From JBKBMT01 sp046295655 (GTDB lineage: Bacteria > Pseudomonadota > Alphaproteobacteria > Rhodobacterales > Rhodobacteraceae), in assembly GCA_046295655.1 (NCBI GenBank), contig JBKBMT010000015.1:1-48626 (forward strand): a stretch of DNA of 48,626 nt, written 5' to 3'. The notes under the pieces were generated by a model, which made no database searches, was not told where the DNA came from, and saw only the letters and a program-made list of their open reading frames with translations. This document shows positions 8,200 through 16,784 of this stretch, piece by piece. Each line of letters begins with the position of its first letter. Position 1 is the stretch's first letter. The position numbers and the translations under genes were made by a program.

Positions 8200-8868
8200 A
8201 TGTCCAACCCCGACAGTTTCATCAACGAGGTGACCGAGGAGGTCCGCCGGGACCGGCTGTTCGCGTTGTTCCGGCGCTATGGCTGGATCGCGGTGCTTGC
8301 GGTGCTTCTGCTGGTGGGCGGCACCGGGTGGAACGAATGGCGCAAGATCGATGCGCGCCGCAGTGCCCAGGCGTTCGGCGAGGCGCTTCTGGCGGCGGTC
8401 GAGGCACCCGACGCCGTCGCGCGGCAGGCCGCCTTGGCAGCCATTGCCGAGGCCGGAGAACGGGGTGCGGTGGCGCGGCTGGTGTTCGCGGCCGATATCC
8501 TGTCCGAGGGCGACGAGGCTGCGCGCGGGCAGGCGATCGCGGCCCTGCGTGAGGTTGCGGCCGATGCGTCGCTTTCGCCGGCCCTGCGGGATCTGGCTGC
8601 GCTTCGTCTTGCGATGGCCGAGACCGGCACGGCGACGGTCGAGGAACGGCGGGCGACGCTCAGGCCCCTGACCGAGCCGGGCCGGCCCTATCGCGTGCTG
8701 GCGGAGGAGCAGCTGGCGCTGCTTGCGCTGGAGGCGGGCGACCGCGAGGGTGCCCTCGCGATCCTTCGCGCACTGACGATCGATCAGGAATCGCCGCCGG
8801 GCTTGCGCCGTCGCGCGGGGCAGGCGATTGTCGTGCTGGGCGGAGCGGCGAACGGAAGCGGCGGCTGA
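8200..8868 (+). CDS. YfgM-like tetratricopeptide-repeat membrane protein (SecYEG ancillary factor)
   Basis: 222 aa. A short cytoplasmic N-terminus (NPDSFINEVTEEVRRDRL), a single TM at about 27-44 and an Ala-rich helical periplasmic domain with TPR-like repeats match the TPR_21/YfgM family. In E. coli YfgM sits at the Sec translocon and interacts with periplasmic chaperones, and its gene lies directly upstream of bamB and der, the same order as here. ATG 8200 follows GTCAGCGC with no strong Shine-Dalgarno, but the N-terminal motif is the family's usual start. Confidence 0.82.
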   Translation: MSNPDSFINEVTEEVRRDRLFALFRRYGWIAVLAVLLLVGGTGWNEWRKIDARRSAQAFGEALLAAVEAPDAVARQAALAAIAEAGERGAVARLVFAADILSEGDEAARGQAIAALREVAADASLSPALRDLAALRLAMAETGTATVEERRATLRPLTEPGRPYRVLAEEQLALLALEAGDREGALAILRALTIDQESPPGLRRRAGQAIVVLGGAANGSGG

Positions 8869-8903
8869 GACGACGCGGGACGGCAGGCAGGGAAGGGCAG
8901 CAG

Positions 8904-10259
8904 GTGGCGATCAGGTCTCAATCCCTCGGGGCGCTGGCCCCAGCGCTGGTCGTCCTGTCGCTGGTCGCGGCCTGCGAGCGCGAGGTGATCCTCAGCGGAC
9001 AGCGCTTCGAGGTGCGCACCCCGCTCGACGCGAGCGCCGCAGCCGAGGCGGGCACCAACGTGATCCTGCCCGAGGCACAGCCGAACCGTGCGGTTCCCTT
9101 CGCCGCCGGCGCCCCGGTCGTCAATGCGGACTGGACCCATCGCGCCGGCACGCCGGCCCATGCCATGCCGCATGCCGCCCTGTCGCCGGCGCCGCAACGG
9201 ATCTGGAGCGTCAGTATCGGGGCGGGCGACAGCCGCCGGCACCGGATCACGACCGCGCCCGTGGTGGGCGGCGGACGGGTCTTTGCCATGGATTCGGCAA
9301 GCCGCGTGACCGCCGTATCGCCCGAGGGCGGGGTTCTCTGGACCTTTGACGCCGTTCCGCCGGGCGAGGCATCGGGCAGCGCTTCGGGCGGCGGACTTGC
9401 TTACGGCGAGGGCCGGCTGTTCGTCACGACCGGCTATGGCGAACTGATCGCGCTCGACCCGGCAAGCGGCACGCCGGTCTGGCGGCAGCGGTTCGAGGCG
9501 CCGGTGACGGCGGCACCGACGGTGGCGGGCGGCACCGTCTTTGTATCGTCGCGCGACAGTGCCGGCTGGGCCGTTTCGGCCGCCGACGGTCGGCAGCGCT
9601 GGGTGATCTCGGCCGTGCCCTCGACCTCGGGCGTCGCCGGGCCGGCGTCGCCTGCCGTGGATGGCGGCACGGTGGTCTTTCCGTTCGGCTCGGGCGAAAT
9701 CATCGCCGCGACCCGCGACCGCGGCGTGACCCAGTGGAACGCGCCGGTTGCCGGCCAGCGCGCCGGGCGCGCGATCGGCTATGTCACTGACATTACCGGT
9801 GATCCGGTGATCCGGGACGGCACGGTCTATGTCGGCTCGAACGGCGGGCGCACCGCGGCACTGGACCTCGCCACCGGGGCCCGTCGCTGGGACGTGGGCG
9901 AGGGGGCGCAGGGCCCGGTCTGGGTGGGCGGCGGGGCGGTGTTCCTGGTCAACGACGAGAACCGGCTTGTCCGGCTCGATTCGCGCACGGGCGAGCGGAT
10001 CTGGGCGACCGATCTTCCCTTCTTCCGCCGGGACAACGTGCGCCGGCAGCGCCATATCGTCCCGCATTACGGCCCCGTGCTGGCCGGGGGACGGCTGGTG
10101 GTCGTGTCGTCCGAAGGCGCGATGACCCTGTTCGATCCGGTGGACGGGTCCGAGACGGCGCGTCTCGCCCTGCCGGCCTCGGCCGCCGCACCCCCGGCGG
10201 TTGCGGGCGGCGCGCTCTATGTCGTCACCACCAACGGACAGCTGCACGCCTTCCGCTGA
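8904..10259 (+). CDS. bamB: Outer-membrane assembly lipoprotein BamB (PQQ-like beta-propeller)
   Basis: 451 aa. A lipoprotein signal ends in lipobox LVAAC (Cys24), followed by repeated beta-propeller blades with the hallmark pattern G-x-(V/L)-x-A-L-D-x-x-(T/S)-G-x-x-x-W (GELIALDPASGTPVW, RTAALDLATGARRW, RLVRLDSRTGERIW). BamB is a scaffold of the BAM complex that inserts beta-barrel proteins in the outer membrane. The start is GTG at 8904, preceded by GGAAGGGCAGCAG. The setting between the yfgM-like gene and der matches the enterobacterial gene order and supports BamB rather than a quinoprotein dehydrogenase. Confidence 0.88.
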   Translation: MAIRSQSLGALAPALVVLSLVAACEREVILSGQRFEVRTPLDASAAAEAGTNVILPEAQPNRAVPFAAGAPVVNADWTHRAGTPAHAMPHAALSPAPQRIWSVSIGAGDSRRHRITTAPVVGGGRVFAMDSASRVTAVSPEGGVLWTFDAVPPGEASGSASGGGLAYGEGRLFVTTGYGELIALDPASGTPVWRQRFEAPVTAAPTVAGGTVFVSSRDSAGWAVSAADGRQRWVISAVPSTSGVAGPASPAVDGGTVVFPFGSGEIIAATRDRGVTQWNAPVAGQRAGRAIGYVTDITGDPVIRDGTVYVGSNGGRTAALDLATGARRWDVGEGAQGPVWVGGGAVFLVNDENRLVRLDSRTGERIWATDLPFFRRDNVRRQRHIVPHYGPVLAGGRLVVVSSEGAMTLFDPVDGSETARLALPASAAAPPAVAGGALYVVTTNGQLHAFR

Positions 10260-10325
10260 CCGCCGGGCATTGACGCCGCTGGCCGAGCCTGTAGAACGCC
10301 GGGTTTTCCGGCCGGAGCCAGAGCC

Positions 10326-11789
10326 ATGACCTTCACCCTTGCCATCGTCGGCCGCCCGAACGTCGGCAAGTCCACGCTGTTCAACCGGCTTGTGGGAAAA
10401 CGGCTGGCGCTGGTGGACGACCAGCCGGGTGTCACCCGCGACCTGCGCGAGGGCGAGGCGCGGCTGATGGGACTGCGGTTCACCGTCATCGATACCGCCG
10501 GGCTCGAGGATGTCAGTGACGACAGCCTGCAGGGCCGGATGCGGCGGCTGACGGAACGCGCGGTGGACATGGCCGATGTCTGCCTGTTCCTGATCGACGG
10601 CCGCGCGGGCCTTACACCCACCGACCGGATCTTCGCGGAAATCCTGCGCCGCAGGGCCGCGCGCGTGATCCTCGGCGTCAACAAGGCCGAGGGCCGGGCG
10701 GGCGAGGCTGGCGCGCTGGAGGCCTGGGAACTGGGACTGGGCGAGCCGCTGCGGCTTTCGGCCGAACATGGCGAGGGGATGGAGGATCTGTACGCTGCCC
10801 TGCTGCCGTTCGCCGCGGAATTCGAGGAGCGCGCCGCCGCCGACGCACCCGAAACGGACGTTGACGTGCCCGAGGACGCGGAGGAGACCGCCGCCCCGCC
10901 GATCACAGACGCGCGACCGCTTCAGATCGCCGTGATCGGCCGGCCGAACGCCGGCAAGTCGACGCTGATCAACCGCATCCTCGGCGAGGACCGGCTGCTG
11001 ACCGGGCCCGAGGCGGGCATCACCCGCGACGCGATTTCGGTCCGCACGGTCTGGGACGGCACGCCGGTGCGGATCTTCGACACGGCGGGGATGCGCAAGA
11101 AGGCCAAGGTCAGCGAGAAGCTCGAAAAGCTCTCGGTCGCCGACGGCCTGCGCGCGGTGCGCTTCGCCGAGGTCGTGGTGGTGCTGCTCGACGCGCAGAT
11201 CCCGTTCGAGACCCAGGATCTGCGGATCGCCGATTATGCCGAGGCCGAGGGTCGGGCCGTCGTCGTGGCGGTGAACAAGTGGGATCTGGAGGAAGAAAGG
11301 CAGCAGAAGCTGGCGGCGCTGAAGGAAATGTTCGACCGCCTGTTGCCGCAGCTTCGGGGCGCGCCGCTGGTCACGGTTTCGGCCCGCACCGGGCGGGGGC
11401 TGGATCGCCTGCATGCCGCGATCCTGAAGGCGCACGAGGTCTGGAACCGCCGGGTGACAACCGGCCGGCTGAACCAGTGGCTGGGCGCCATGGTCGAGGC
11501 GCATCCGCCGCCGGCGCCGGGTGGGCGGCGGATCAAGCTGCGTTATGCCACCCAGGTGAAGACCCGGCCGCCGGGCTTTGTCATCATGTGCTCGCGTCCT
11601 GACGACGTGCCCGACAGCTATCGCCGCTATCTGGTGAACGGCTTGCGCGACGCCTTCGACATGCCCGGCACGCCGATCCGGCTGACGCTGCGCGGGCAGG
11701 GCGACAAGAATCCGTTCAAGGACCGGAAGAAATCAACCCCCTCCCGGTTGCGCAAGCACGTCGAGAAGGCGCGGCGCACGTCCGGCTGA
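10326..11789 (+). CDS. der: Ribosome-assembly GTPase Der (EngA)
   Basis: 487 aa with two tandem G domains, diagnostic of Der. The first has GRPNVGKS (9-16), GVTRD, DTAG and NKAE; the second has GRPNAGKS (205-212), GITRD, DTAGMRKK and NKWD. The C-terminal KH-like domain follows (LNQWLGAMVEAHPPP to the Lys/Arg-rich end). An acidic linker (about 170-195) separates the two G domains. Der is essential for 50S subunit maturation. The gene begins 66 bp after bamB and is followed convergently by the TspO-like gene after 19 bp. Confidence 0.97.
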   Translation: MTFTLAIVGRPNVGKSTLFNRLVGKRLALVDDQPGVTRDLREGEARLMGLRFTVIDTAGLEDVSDDSLQGRMRRLTERAVDMADVCLFLIDGRAGLTPTDRIFAEILRRRAARVILGVNKAEGRAGEAGALEAWELGLGEPLRLSAEHGEGMEDLYAALLPFAAEFEERAAADAPETDVDVPEDAEETAAPPITDARPLQIAVIGRPNAGKSTLINRILGEDRLLTGPEAGITRDAISVRTVWDGTPVRIFDTAGMRKKAKVSEKLEKLSVADGLRAVRFAEVVVVLLDAQIPFETQDLRIADYAEAEGRAVVVAVNKWDLEEERQQKLAALKEMFDRLLPQLRGAPLVTVSARTGRGLDRLHAAILKAHEVWNRRVTTGRLNQWLGAMVEAHPPPAPGGRRIKLRYATQVKTRPPGFVIMCSRPDDVPDSYRRYLVNGLRDAFDMPGTPIRLTLRGQGDKNPFKDRKKSTPSRLRKHVEKARRTSG

Positions 11790-11808
11790 CCCGGCGCGCC
11801 GTCCCCGG

Positions 11809-12546
11809 TCAGCGGCGCGTCATCAACGGGCGGAAGGCCCGCAGAAGCACGAGGACAAGGGCCGCCACCGCCACCACCGCCAGCCCGGGATCGGTCCGGA
11901 AGTTGGCGAAGGCGATGCCGAACAGCCCCCAGCCGGCGGCAATCGCATATTCCGGGCAGGGCCGCGGCAGGATCTGAAGCACGGTCAGGGCGACCACGCC
12001 GGCGATGACGATACCAACGACCGCCGCGACCTCGGGCGACAGCCAGCCGTAGCCCCCGGCAAGGATGCCCGTGGCCACGGCCGAGGCAGCGGTCAGCCAA
12101 CCGGCATAAAGCCCGACCGGCGCCTGATAGAGCCACCGGTCCTCGGCCGGCGTCCGCATCAGCGCGACGACCGCGAGGGCCAGCATGATCCAGATCATCA
12201 CCGTGGCCAGCGGCGGGCTGGTGTTGGCTGCGGCAAGCCAGGGCGTGCCGACCACCAGCGAGCCGATCAGCGGCCAGCGCGGCGGGTCCCAGTCGGGCCG
12301 GTCGGCGCGGAAGGAAAGCCCGGTCGCCGCCGAGACCAGCAGCCACAGGTAGATCAGCCCCCAGATCGAGAAGGCGAAACCCGCGGGCTGCACCGGCGGA
12401 TCGACCTGCGGGATCGGAAAGCGGTTCGGGTCGAAGCCGTCGAAGCCCGGTGTCACGAAGGCCGACAGCACGAATGCCACGGTCGCCGCCATGACGAGTA
12501 TGGCGCGCATCCGCCGTGCGTCGCGGGCCTGGTCCTCGGGTATCAT
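11809..12546 (-). CDS. TspO/MBR-like tryptophan-rich membrane protein
   Basis: 245 aa with about seven hydrophobic helices. The N-terminal part has the pattern GFAFSIWGLIYLWL typical of TspO-related (tryptophan-rich sensory) proteins of Rhodobacteraceae. These are longer than classical five-helix TspO (~160 aa), so assignment is to the wider family, and tetrapyrrole binding is not shown. The ATG (12546) overlaps the serS stop by 4 bp (ATGA), so the gene is translationally coupled to serS. Confidence 0.65.
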   Translation of the reverse strand: MIPEDQARDARRMRAILVMAATVAFVLSAFVTPGFDGFDPNRFPIPQVDPPVQPAGFAFSIWGLIYLWLLVSAATGLSFRADRPDWDPPRWPLIGSLVVGTPWLAAANTSPPLATVMIWIMLALAVVALMRTPAEDRWLYQAPVGLYAGWLTAASAVATGILAGGYGWLSPEVAAVVGIVIAGVVALTVLQILPRPCPEYAIAAGWGLFGIAFANFRTDPGLAVVAVAALVLVLLRAFRPLMTRR

Positions 12547-13835
12547 TCCAGTCGTCCCTCTGCGGTGATCCGGGTCGCCCCGCCGATCCACGAAGTCAAC
12601 GCCCGGGGCAGGGTGACGGATCCATCCGCCTCCTGCCCGTTTTCCAGCACTGCGATCAGCGTCCGGCCGACGGCCAGGCCCGACCCGTTCAGCGTATGCA
12701 CGAATTCGGGCTTGCCCCCGCCCGCGGGCCGGTAGCGGGCGTTCATCCGTCGCGCCTGGAAGTCGCCGCAGACCGAGACCGAGGAAATCTCGCGGAACTT
12801 CCCCTGACCGGGCAACCAGACCTCGATGTCATGGGTGCGCGTTGCACCGAAACCCATGTCGCCGGTGCACAGCACCACCGTGCGATAGGGCAGGTCCAGC
12901 CGCTCCAGCACCGTCTCGGCGCAGCGGGTCATCCGCTCGTGTTCGGCGCGCGAGGCGTCGGGCGCGGTGATCGAGACCATTTCGACCTTCTCGAATTGAT
13001 GCTGCCGCAGCATCCCGGCGGTGTCCTTGCCGGCCGACCCGGCCTCGGACCGGAAGCACTGCGAGTGGGCCACATAGCGGCGCGGCAGCGTCGCTTCCTC
13101 GACGATCTGCCCGGCCACGATGTTCGTCAGCGGCACTTCGGCAGTGGGCACCAGCCACCAGCCATTGGTGGTCTCGTAGCTGTCCTCGGCGAATTTCGGA
13201 AGCTGGCCGGTGCCCAGCATAGCCTCGGGCCGCACGAGGACCGGAACCCAGGTTTCTTCCAGACCATGCTCGGCGACGTGCAGATCCAGCATGAACTGCG
13301 CCAGCGCCCGGTGCAGCCGCGCGACCGCCCCGGACAGCACCATGAACCGCGCCCCCGAAAGCCGTGCCGCGGTTTCGAAGTCCATGCCCTGCTGCACGGC
13401 AGCGAGCTGGTAATGTTCCTTGGGCGCGAAGCCGAAGTCCCGCGGGCTTCCCCAGCGGCGCAACTCGACATTCGCGGTCTCGTCGGGGCCGTCGGGCACA
13501 TCCGGCAGCGGCAGGTTGGGGATGGTCAGAAGCAGGTCGCGCAGGGCCGCATCCTGTTCTGCGGCCTGCTCGCCCAGGCGCGCGATCTCGGCCTTCTTCT
13601 CGGCCACGACCGCCCGCAGCCGGTCGAATTCCGCCTCGTCCCCGCGGGCCTTGGCCGCACCCACCTCGCGGCTGGCGCGGTTCTGTTCGGCCTGTGCCGT
13701 CTCGGCCGCATGGATGGCTGCGCGGCGGGCATCGTCCACGGCAAGGATCCGGCCGGACATCGGTTGCAGGCCCCGACGCGCCAGTGCCGCGTCGAAGGTT
13801 TCCGGTGCCTCGCGGATTGCGTGGATGTCGTGCAT
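12543..13835 (-). CDS. serS: Seryl-tRNA synthetase
   Basis: 430 aa, normal length. The N-terminal long coiled-coil arm (about 30-105, Glu/Arg/Ala-rich) binds the tRNA-Ser variable arm. The class II core has motif 2 (CFRSEAGSAGKDTAGMLRQHQF) and motif 3 (LNGSGLAVGRTLIAVLENGQ). The ATG at 13835 is preceded by GAGGGCAGC. It lies 63 bp downstream of ugpC start-side neighbours in the opposite sense of transcription order: serS is separated from the ugpC stop by a spacer with a GC-rich hairpin, so it likely has its own promoter. Confidence 0.97.
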   Translation of the reverse strand: MHDIHAIREAPETFDAALARRGLQPMSGRILAVDDARRAAIHAAETAQAEQNRASREVGAAKARGDEAEFDRLRAVVAEKKAEIARLGEQAAEQDAALRDLLLTIPNLPLPDVPDGPDETANVELRRWGSPRDFGFAPKEHYQLAAVQQGMDFETAARLSGARFMVLSGAVARLHRALAQFMLDLHVAEHGLEETWVPVLVRPEAMLGTGQLPKFAEDSYETTNGWWLVPTAEVPLTNIVAGQIVEEATLPRRYVAHSQCFRSEAGSAGKDTAGMLRQHQFEKVEMVSITAPDASRAEHERMTRCAETVLERLDLPYRTVVLCTGDMGFGATRTHDIEVWLPGQGKFREISSVSVCGDFQARRMNARYRPAGGGKPEFVHTLNGSGLAVGRTLIAVLENGQEADGSVTLPRALTSWIGGATRITAEGRLE

Positions 13836-13850
13836 GCTGCCCTCGCTGGT

Positions 13851-13882
13851 CCTGCCGGCGCCTTGATGCCAGAGCCGGCGGG
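13851..13882 (-). terminator. Hairpin after ugpC (possible terminator of the ugp operon)
   Basis: CCTGCCGGC (13851-13859) and GCCGGCGGG (13874-13882) form a nearly perfect 9-bp stem with a 14-nt loop in the 63-bp gap between the ugpC stop and the serS start. No clear U-tract follows, so rho-independent termination is uncertain. Confidence 0.35.
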
Positions 13883-13898
13883 CAGAGGAAAGCCCCGC

Positions 13899-14939
13899 TC
13901 AGGCGGTAGCGGTCAGCCTGCGGGAAGGGACGGCTGCCGCGACGCGCCGGCCGTCATGTCCGAAACCGTGCAGGTCGGCGGCATCGAAGCCCAGATGGAC
14001 CTCGGTCCCCGGCGGCGGGACGTCTGCCGCGCCTTCCCGCCGGACGCAGATCTTTTCCCCCGCGGGCCCGATCAGGTAGAGCAGCGTCTCGGCACCCAGC
14101 AGCTCGGCGTGATCGAGCCGCGCGGTCAACCGGGCCTCCTGCGCCGGCACCATTCGCAGCGCCTCGGGTCGGACCCCGGCATGCGGCACGGTGAGCCCCA
14201 GCGCCTCGCCCGGCAGGACATTCATCGGCGGCGAGCCGATGAAGCCCGCAACGAACAGCGATGCAGGCTGCGCGTAGATGTCCAGAGGCCGGCCGATCTG
14301 TTCGGCATTGCCCTCGTTCATCACGATCATCCGGTCGGCCAGCGTCATCGCCTCGACCTGGTCGTGGGTGACGTAAAGCGAAGTGACCCCCAACTTGCGC
14401 TGCAACGCCTTGATCTCCAGCCGCATCTGCACGCGCAGCTTGGCGTCGAGGTTCGACAGCGGTTCGTCGAACAGGAACACCGCCGGATCGCGCACGATCG
14501 CCCGACCCATCGCCACACGCTGCCGCTGTCCGCCGGACAGTTCGCGCGGCTTGCGTTGCAGATAGGGTTCGAGCTGCAGCATCCGCGCCGCCTCGGCCAC
14601 CCGGCGCTCGATCTCGGGCTTCGGGGTGCGGGCGATCTTCAGGCCGTAGGCCATGTTCTGGAACACGCTCATGTGGGGATAGAGCGCATAGTTCTGGAAC
14701 ACCATGGCGATGTTGCGGTCCATCGGCTCGACCCGGTTCACCACCCGGCCGTCGATGCGCACCTCGCCCGCGCTGATCGTCTCCAGTCCGGCGACCATGC
14801 GCAGCAGGGTGGACTTGCCGCACCCCGAGGGGCCGACGATGACCACGAACTCGCCGTCGGCGATGTCCATGGACACGCCGTGGATCACCTCGTTGCCGCC
14901 GAAGCTCTTGCGCAGGTCGTGAAGCGTCAGGGTTGCCAT
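13899..14939 (-). CDS. ugpC: sn-Glycerol-3-phosphate ABC transporter, ATP-binding protein UgpC
   Basis: 346 aa of the MalK/UgpC class: Walker A GPSGCGKS (36-43), Q-loop (MVFQNYALYPHM), signature LSGGQRQR, Walker B VFLFDEPLSNLD, H-loop THDQVEAM, and a C-terminal OB/TOBE regulatory domain. It powers the UgpAE channel. The start ATG shares one base with the ugpE stop (TAATG). It is the last gene of the ugp operon; no ugpQ phosphodiesterase follows, unlike E. coli ugpBAECQ. Confidence 0.9.
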   Translation of the reverse strand: MATLTLHDLRKSFGGNEVIHGVSMDIADGEFVVIVGPSGCGKSTLLRMVAGLETISAGEVRIDGRVVNRVEPMDRNIAMVFQNYALYPHMSVFQNMAYGLKIARTPKPEIERRVAEAARMLQLEPYLQRKPRELSGGQRQRVAMGRAIVRDPAVFLFDEPLSNLDAKLRVQMRLEIKALQRKLGVTSLYVTHDQVEAMTLADRMIVMNEGNAEQIGRPLDIYAQPASLFVAGFIGSPPMNVLPGEALGLTVPHAGVRPEALRMVPAQEARLTARLDHAELLGAETLLYLIGPAGEKICVRREGAADVPPPGTEVHLGFDAADLHGFGHDGRRVAAAVPSRRLTATA

Positions 14940-15844
14940 TACTTCTCGGTCTCCGTGAGGCCGCGGACGAAAAGCCGCTGCATGAAGATCACCACCGCAA
15001 CCGGGGGCAGCATGGCGAGCATGGCGGTCGCCATGATCACCGGCCAGTCTGCCACGTCGTCGCCCGCCGGGAACATCTGCCGGATGCCCATGACGACGGT
15101 GTTCATCGACGGGTTGGTGGTGATCAGCATCGGCCAGAGATACTGGTTCCAGCCATAGATGAAGATGATGACGAACAGCGCGGCGATGTTCGTCCGGCTC
15201 ATCGGCAGCAGGATGTCGAAGAAGAACCGCATCGGCCCGGCGCCATCGACCCGCGCCGCCTCGGCCATCTCCTCGGGCACGGTCATGAAGAACTGGCGGA
15301 ACAGGAAGGTCGCGGTGGCCGAGGCGATCAGCGGCAGGATGAGGCCGGTGTAGGAGTTCAGCAGGCCGAGGCCCGCGATCACCTCGTAGGTCGGCACGAT
15401 GCGGACCTCGACCGGCAACATCAGCGTGAGGAAGATCATCCAGAAGAAGGCCTTGCGGAACGGAAAGCGGAAATAGACGATGGCGAAGGCAGACAGCAGC
15501 GAGATGCAGATCTTGCCGAAGGTGATGCCCAGCGCCATGACGGCCGAGTTCGCCATCATCTGCCACACCGGCACGTTCACGCCCGAGAACAGCGCGCGCG
15601 AATAGGTCTCGAGGAACCGGTCGCCGGGCAGGAGCGGCATCGGCGCCTGCACCACCGTCACCCGGTCATGGGTCGAGGCGACGAAGGCCAGCCAGATCGG
15701 GAAGCAGACGAACAGCACGCCGACGATCAGCCCGACATGGGTCATCGCCCAGCCCCAGCCGCGCGATTCCACCATGCCGGCTGCCGGTGCGTTGCGCGCC
15801 CGCGCGCGGGCCGGGGTCGGGGCTTCTGCGGTGCCGGTCGCCAT
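14939..15844 (-). CDS. ugpE: sn-Glycerol-3-phosphate ABC transporter permease UgpE
   Basis: 301 aa, MalG-like inner-membrane permease with six predicted TM helices and the cytoplasmic EAA motif EEMAEAARVDGAGPMRFFFDILLPM, which contacts UgpC. The N-terminus has a polar Ala/Arg-rich extension of about 30 residues. It overlaps ugpA by one base (TGATG) and ugpC by one base, so the three are translated as a coupled unit. Confidence 0.9.
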   Translation of the reverse strand: MATGTAEAPTPARARARNAPAAGMVESRGWGWAMTHVGLIVGVLFVCFPIWLAFVASTHDRVTVVQAPMPLLPGDRFLETYSRALFSGVNVPVWQMMANSAVMALGITFGKICISLLSAFAIVYFRFPFRKAFFWMIFLTLMLPVEVRIVPTYEVIAGLGLLNSYTGLILPLIASATATFLFRQFFMTVPEEMAEAARVDGAGPMRFFFDILLPMSRTNIAALFVIIFIYGWNQYLWPMLITTNPSMNTVVMGIRQMFPAGDDVADWPVIMATAMLAMLPPVAVVIFMQRLFVRGLTETEK

Positions 15845-16725
15845 CAGTAATGCACCCTGCGTTCGATATACTTGAACTGGAACACCGTCAGGATTCCCAC
15901 GAGGATCAGAAGGATCACGGACTGCGCCGCCGACGAGCCCAGATCCTGCCCCACGAAGCCGTCGGAATAGACCTTGTAGACCAGTGTCGTCGTCGATCGT
16001 TGCGGCCCGCCCGCGGTTATCGTGTGGATCACCCCGAAGGTGTCGAAGAAGGCATAGATCACGTTCACCACCAGAAGGAAGAAGGTGGTGGGCGACAGAA
16101 GCGGCAGCACGATGGTGCGGAACCGCGTCCAGAACCGCGCACCGTCGATCGCCGCCGCCTCGATCAGCGACCGCGGTATCGCCTGAAGCCCGGCGAGGAA
16201 GAAGAGGAAATTGTAGCTGATGAAGCCCCAGGACGAGGCCAGAACCACCAGCAGCATCGCCTGGTTCCCGTCAAGCACATGGTTCCAGCGGATGCCCGAC
16301 TGTCCCAGATACCAGGCGATGACGCCGACGCGGATGTTGAACATGAACATCCACAGCACCCCGGCGACCGCCGGGGCCACCGCATAGGGCCAGACCAGCA
16401 GCGTCCGGTAGGTCGTGGCGCCCTTGATCAGCCGGTCGGCCAGCACGGCAAGGACCAGTGCCACGGACATCGAGGTGAAGGTGACCGCGGTGGCGAAGAT
16501 CGCGGTGGTGACGAAGGCGCTGCGGTAGAACGGATCGCGCGCCAGATACTCGAAATTGCCGAGGCCCACGAAGGTCTTGGACAGGCCGAAGGGGTCGGCC
16601 ACGAACATCGACTGCCAGATCGCCTGGGCGGCCGGCCAGAAGAAGAAGACCGAGATGATGACGAGCTGCGGAAACAGCAGCGCAAGCGGCAGAAGCCAGC
16701 CCTGGAAGGTTACGCGCTTGTCCAC
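15844..16725 (-). CDS. ugpA: sn-Glycerol-3-phosphate ABC transporter permease UgpA
   Basis: 293 aa, MalF-like permease with six TM helices, a typical large second loop (FGLSKTFVGLGNFEYLARDPFY) and the EAA motif IEAAAIDGARFWTRFRTIVLP. The start is GTG at 16725 with GGGGAACTC upstream; N-terminus MDKRVTFQGW. It lies 59 bp after ugpB, with a strong hairpin in the gap. Confidence 0.9.
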   Translation of the reverse strand: MDKRVTFQGWLLPLALLFPQLVIISVFFFWPAAQAIWQSMFVADPFGLSKTFVGLGNFEYLARDPFYRSAFVTTAIFATAVTFTSMSVALVLAVLADRLIKGATTYRTLLVWPYAVAPAVAGVLWMFMFNIRVGVIAWYLGQSGIRWNHVLDGNQAMLLVVLASSWGFISYNFLFFLAGLQAIPRSLIEAAAIDGARFWTRFRTIVLPLLSPTTFFLLVVNVIYAFFDTFGVIHTITAGGPQRSTTTLVYKVYSDGFVGQDLGSSAAQSVILLILVGILTVFQFKYIERRVHY

Positions 16726-16743
16726 GAGTTCCCCGCGAAAAGG

Positions 16744-16767
16744 ACCGGCGGCACGCTGGCCGCCGGT
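16744..16767 (-). terminator. Intercistronic hairpin between ugpB and ugpA
   Basis: Perfect 9-bp stem ACCGGCGGC / GCCGCCGGT with a 6-nt loop, followed on the minus strand by CCTTTTCG. Such structures after a binding-protein gene usually trim read-through and protect the 3' end, so that binding protein is made in excess of the permease. Confidence 0.55.
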
Positions 16768-16784
16768 TCGATGGTATCACAGGT

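Noticed and set aside
8784..11504. 2.7-kb open frame on the minus strand across bamB and der
   Set aside because: Antisense to two certain genes; composition dominated by Arg, Pro, His, Gly and no domain pattern.
12516..15158. 2.6-kb open frame on the plus strand across serS and ugpC
   Set aside because: Antisense shadow of two genes with full catalytic motifs.
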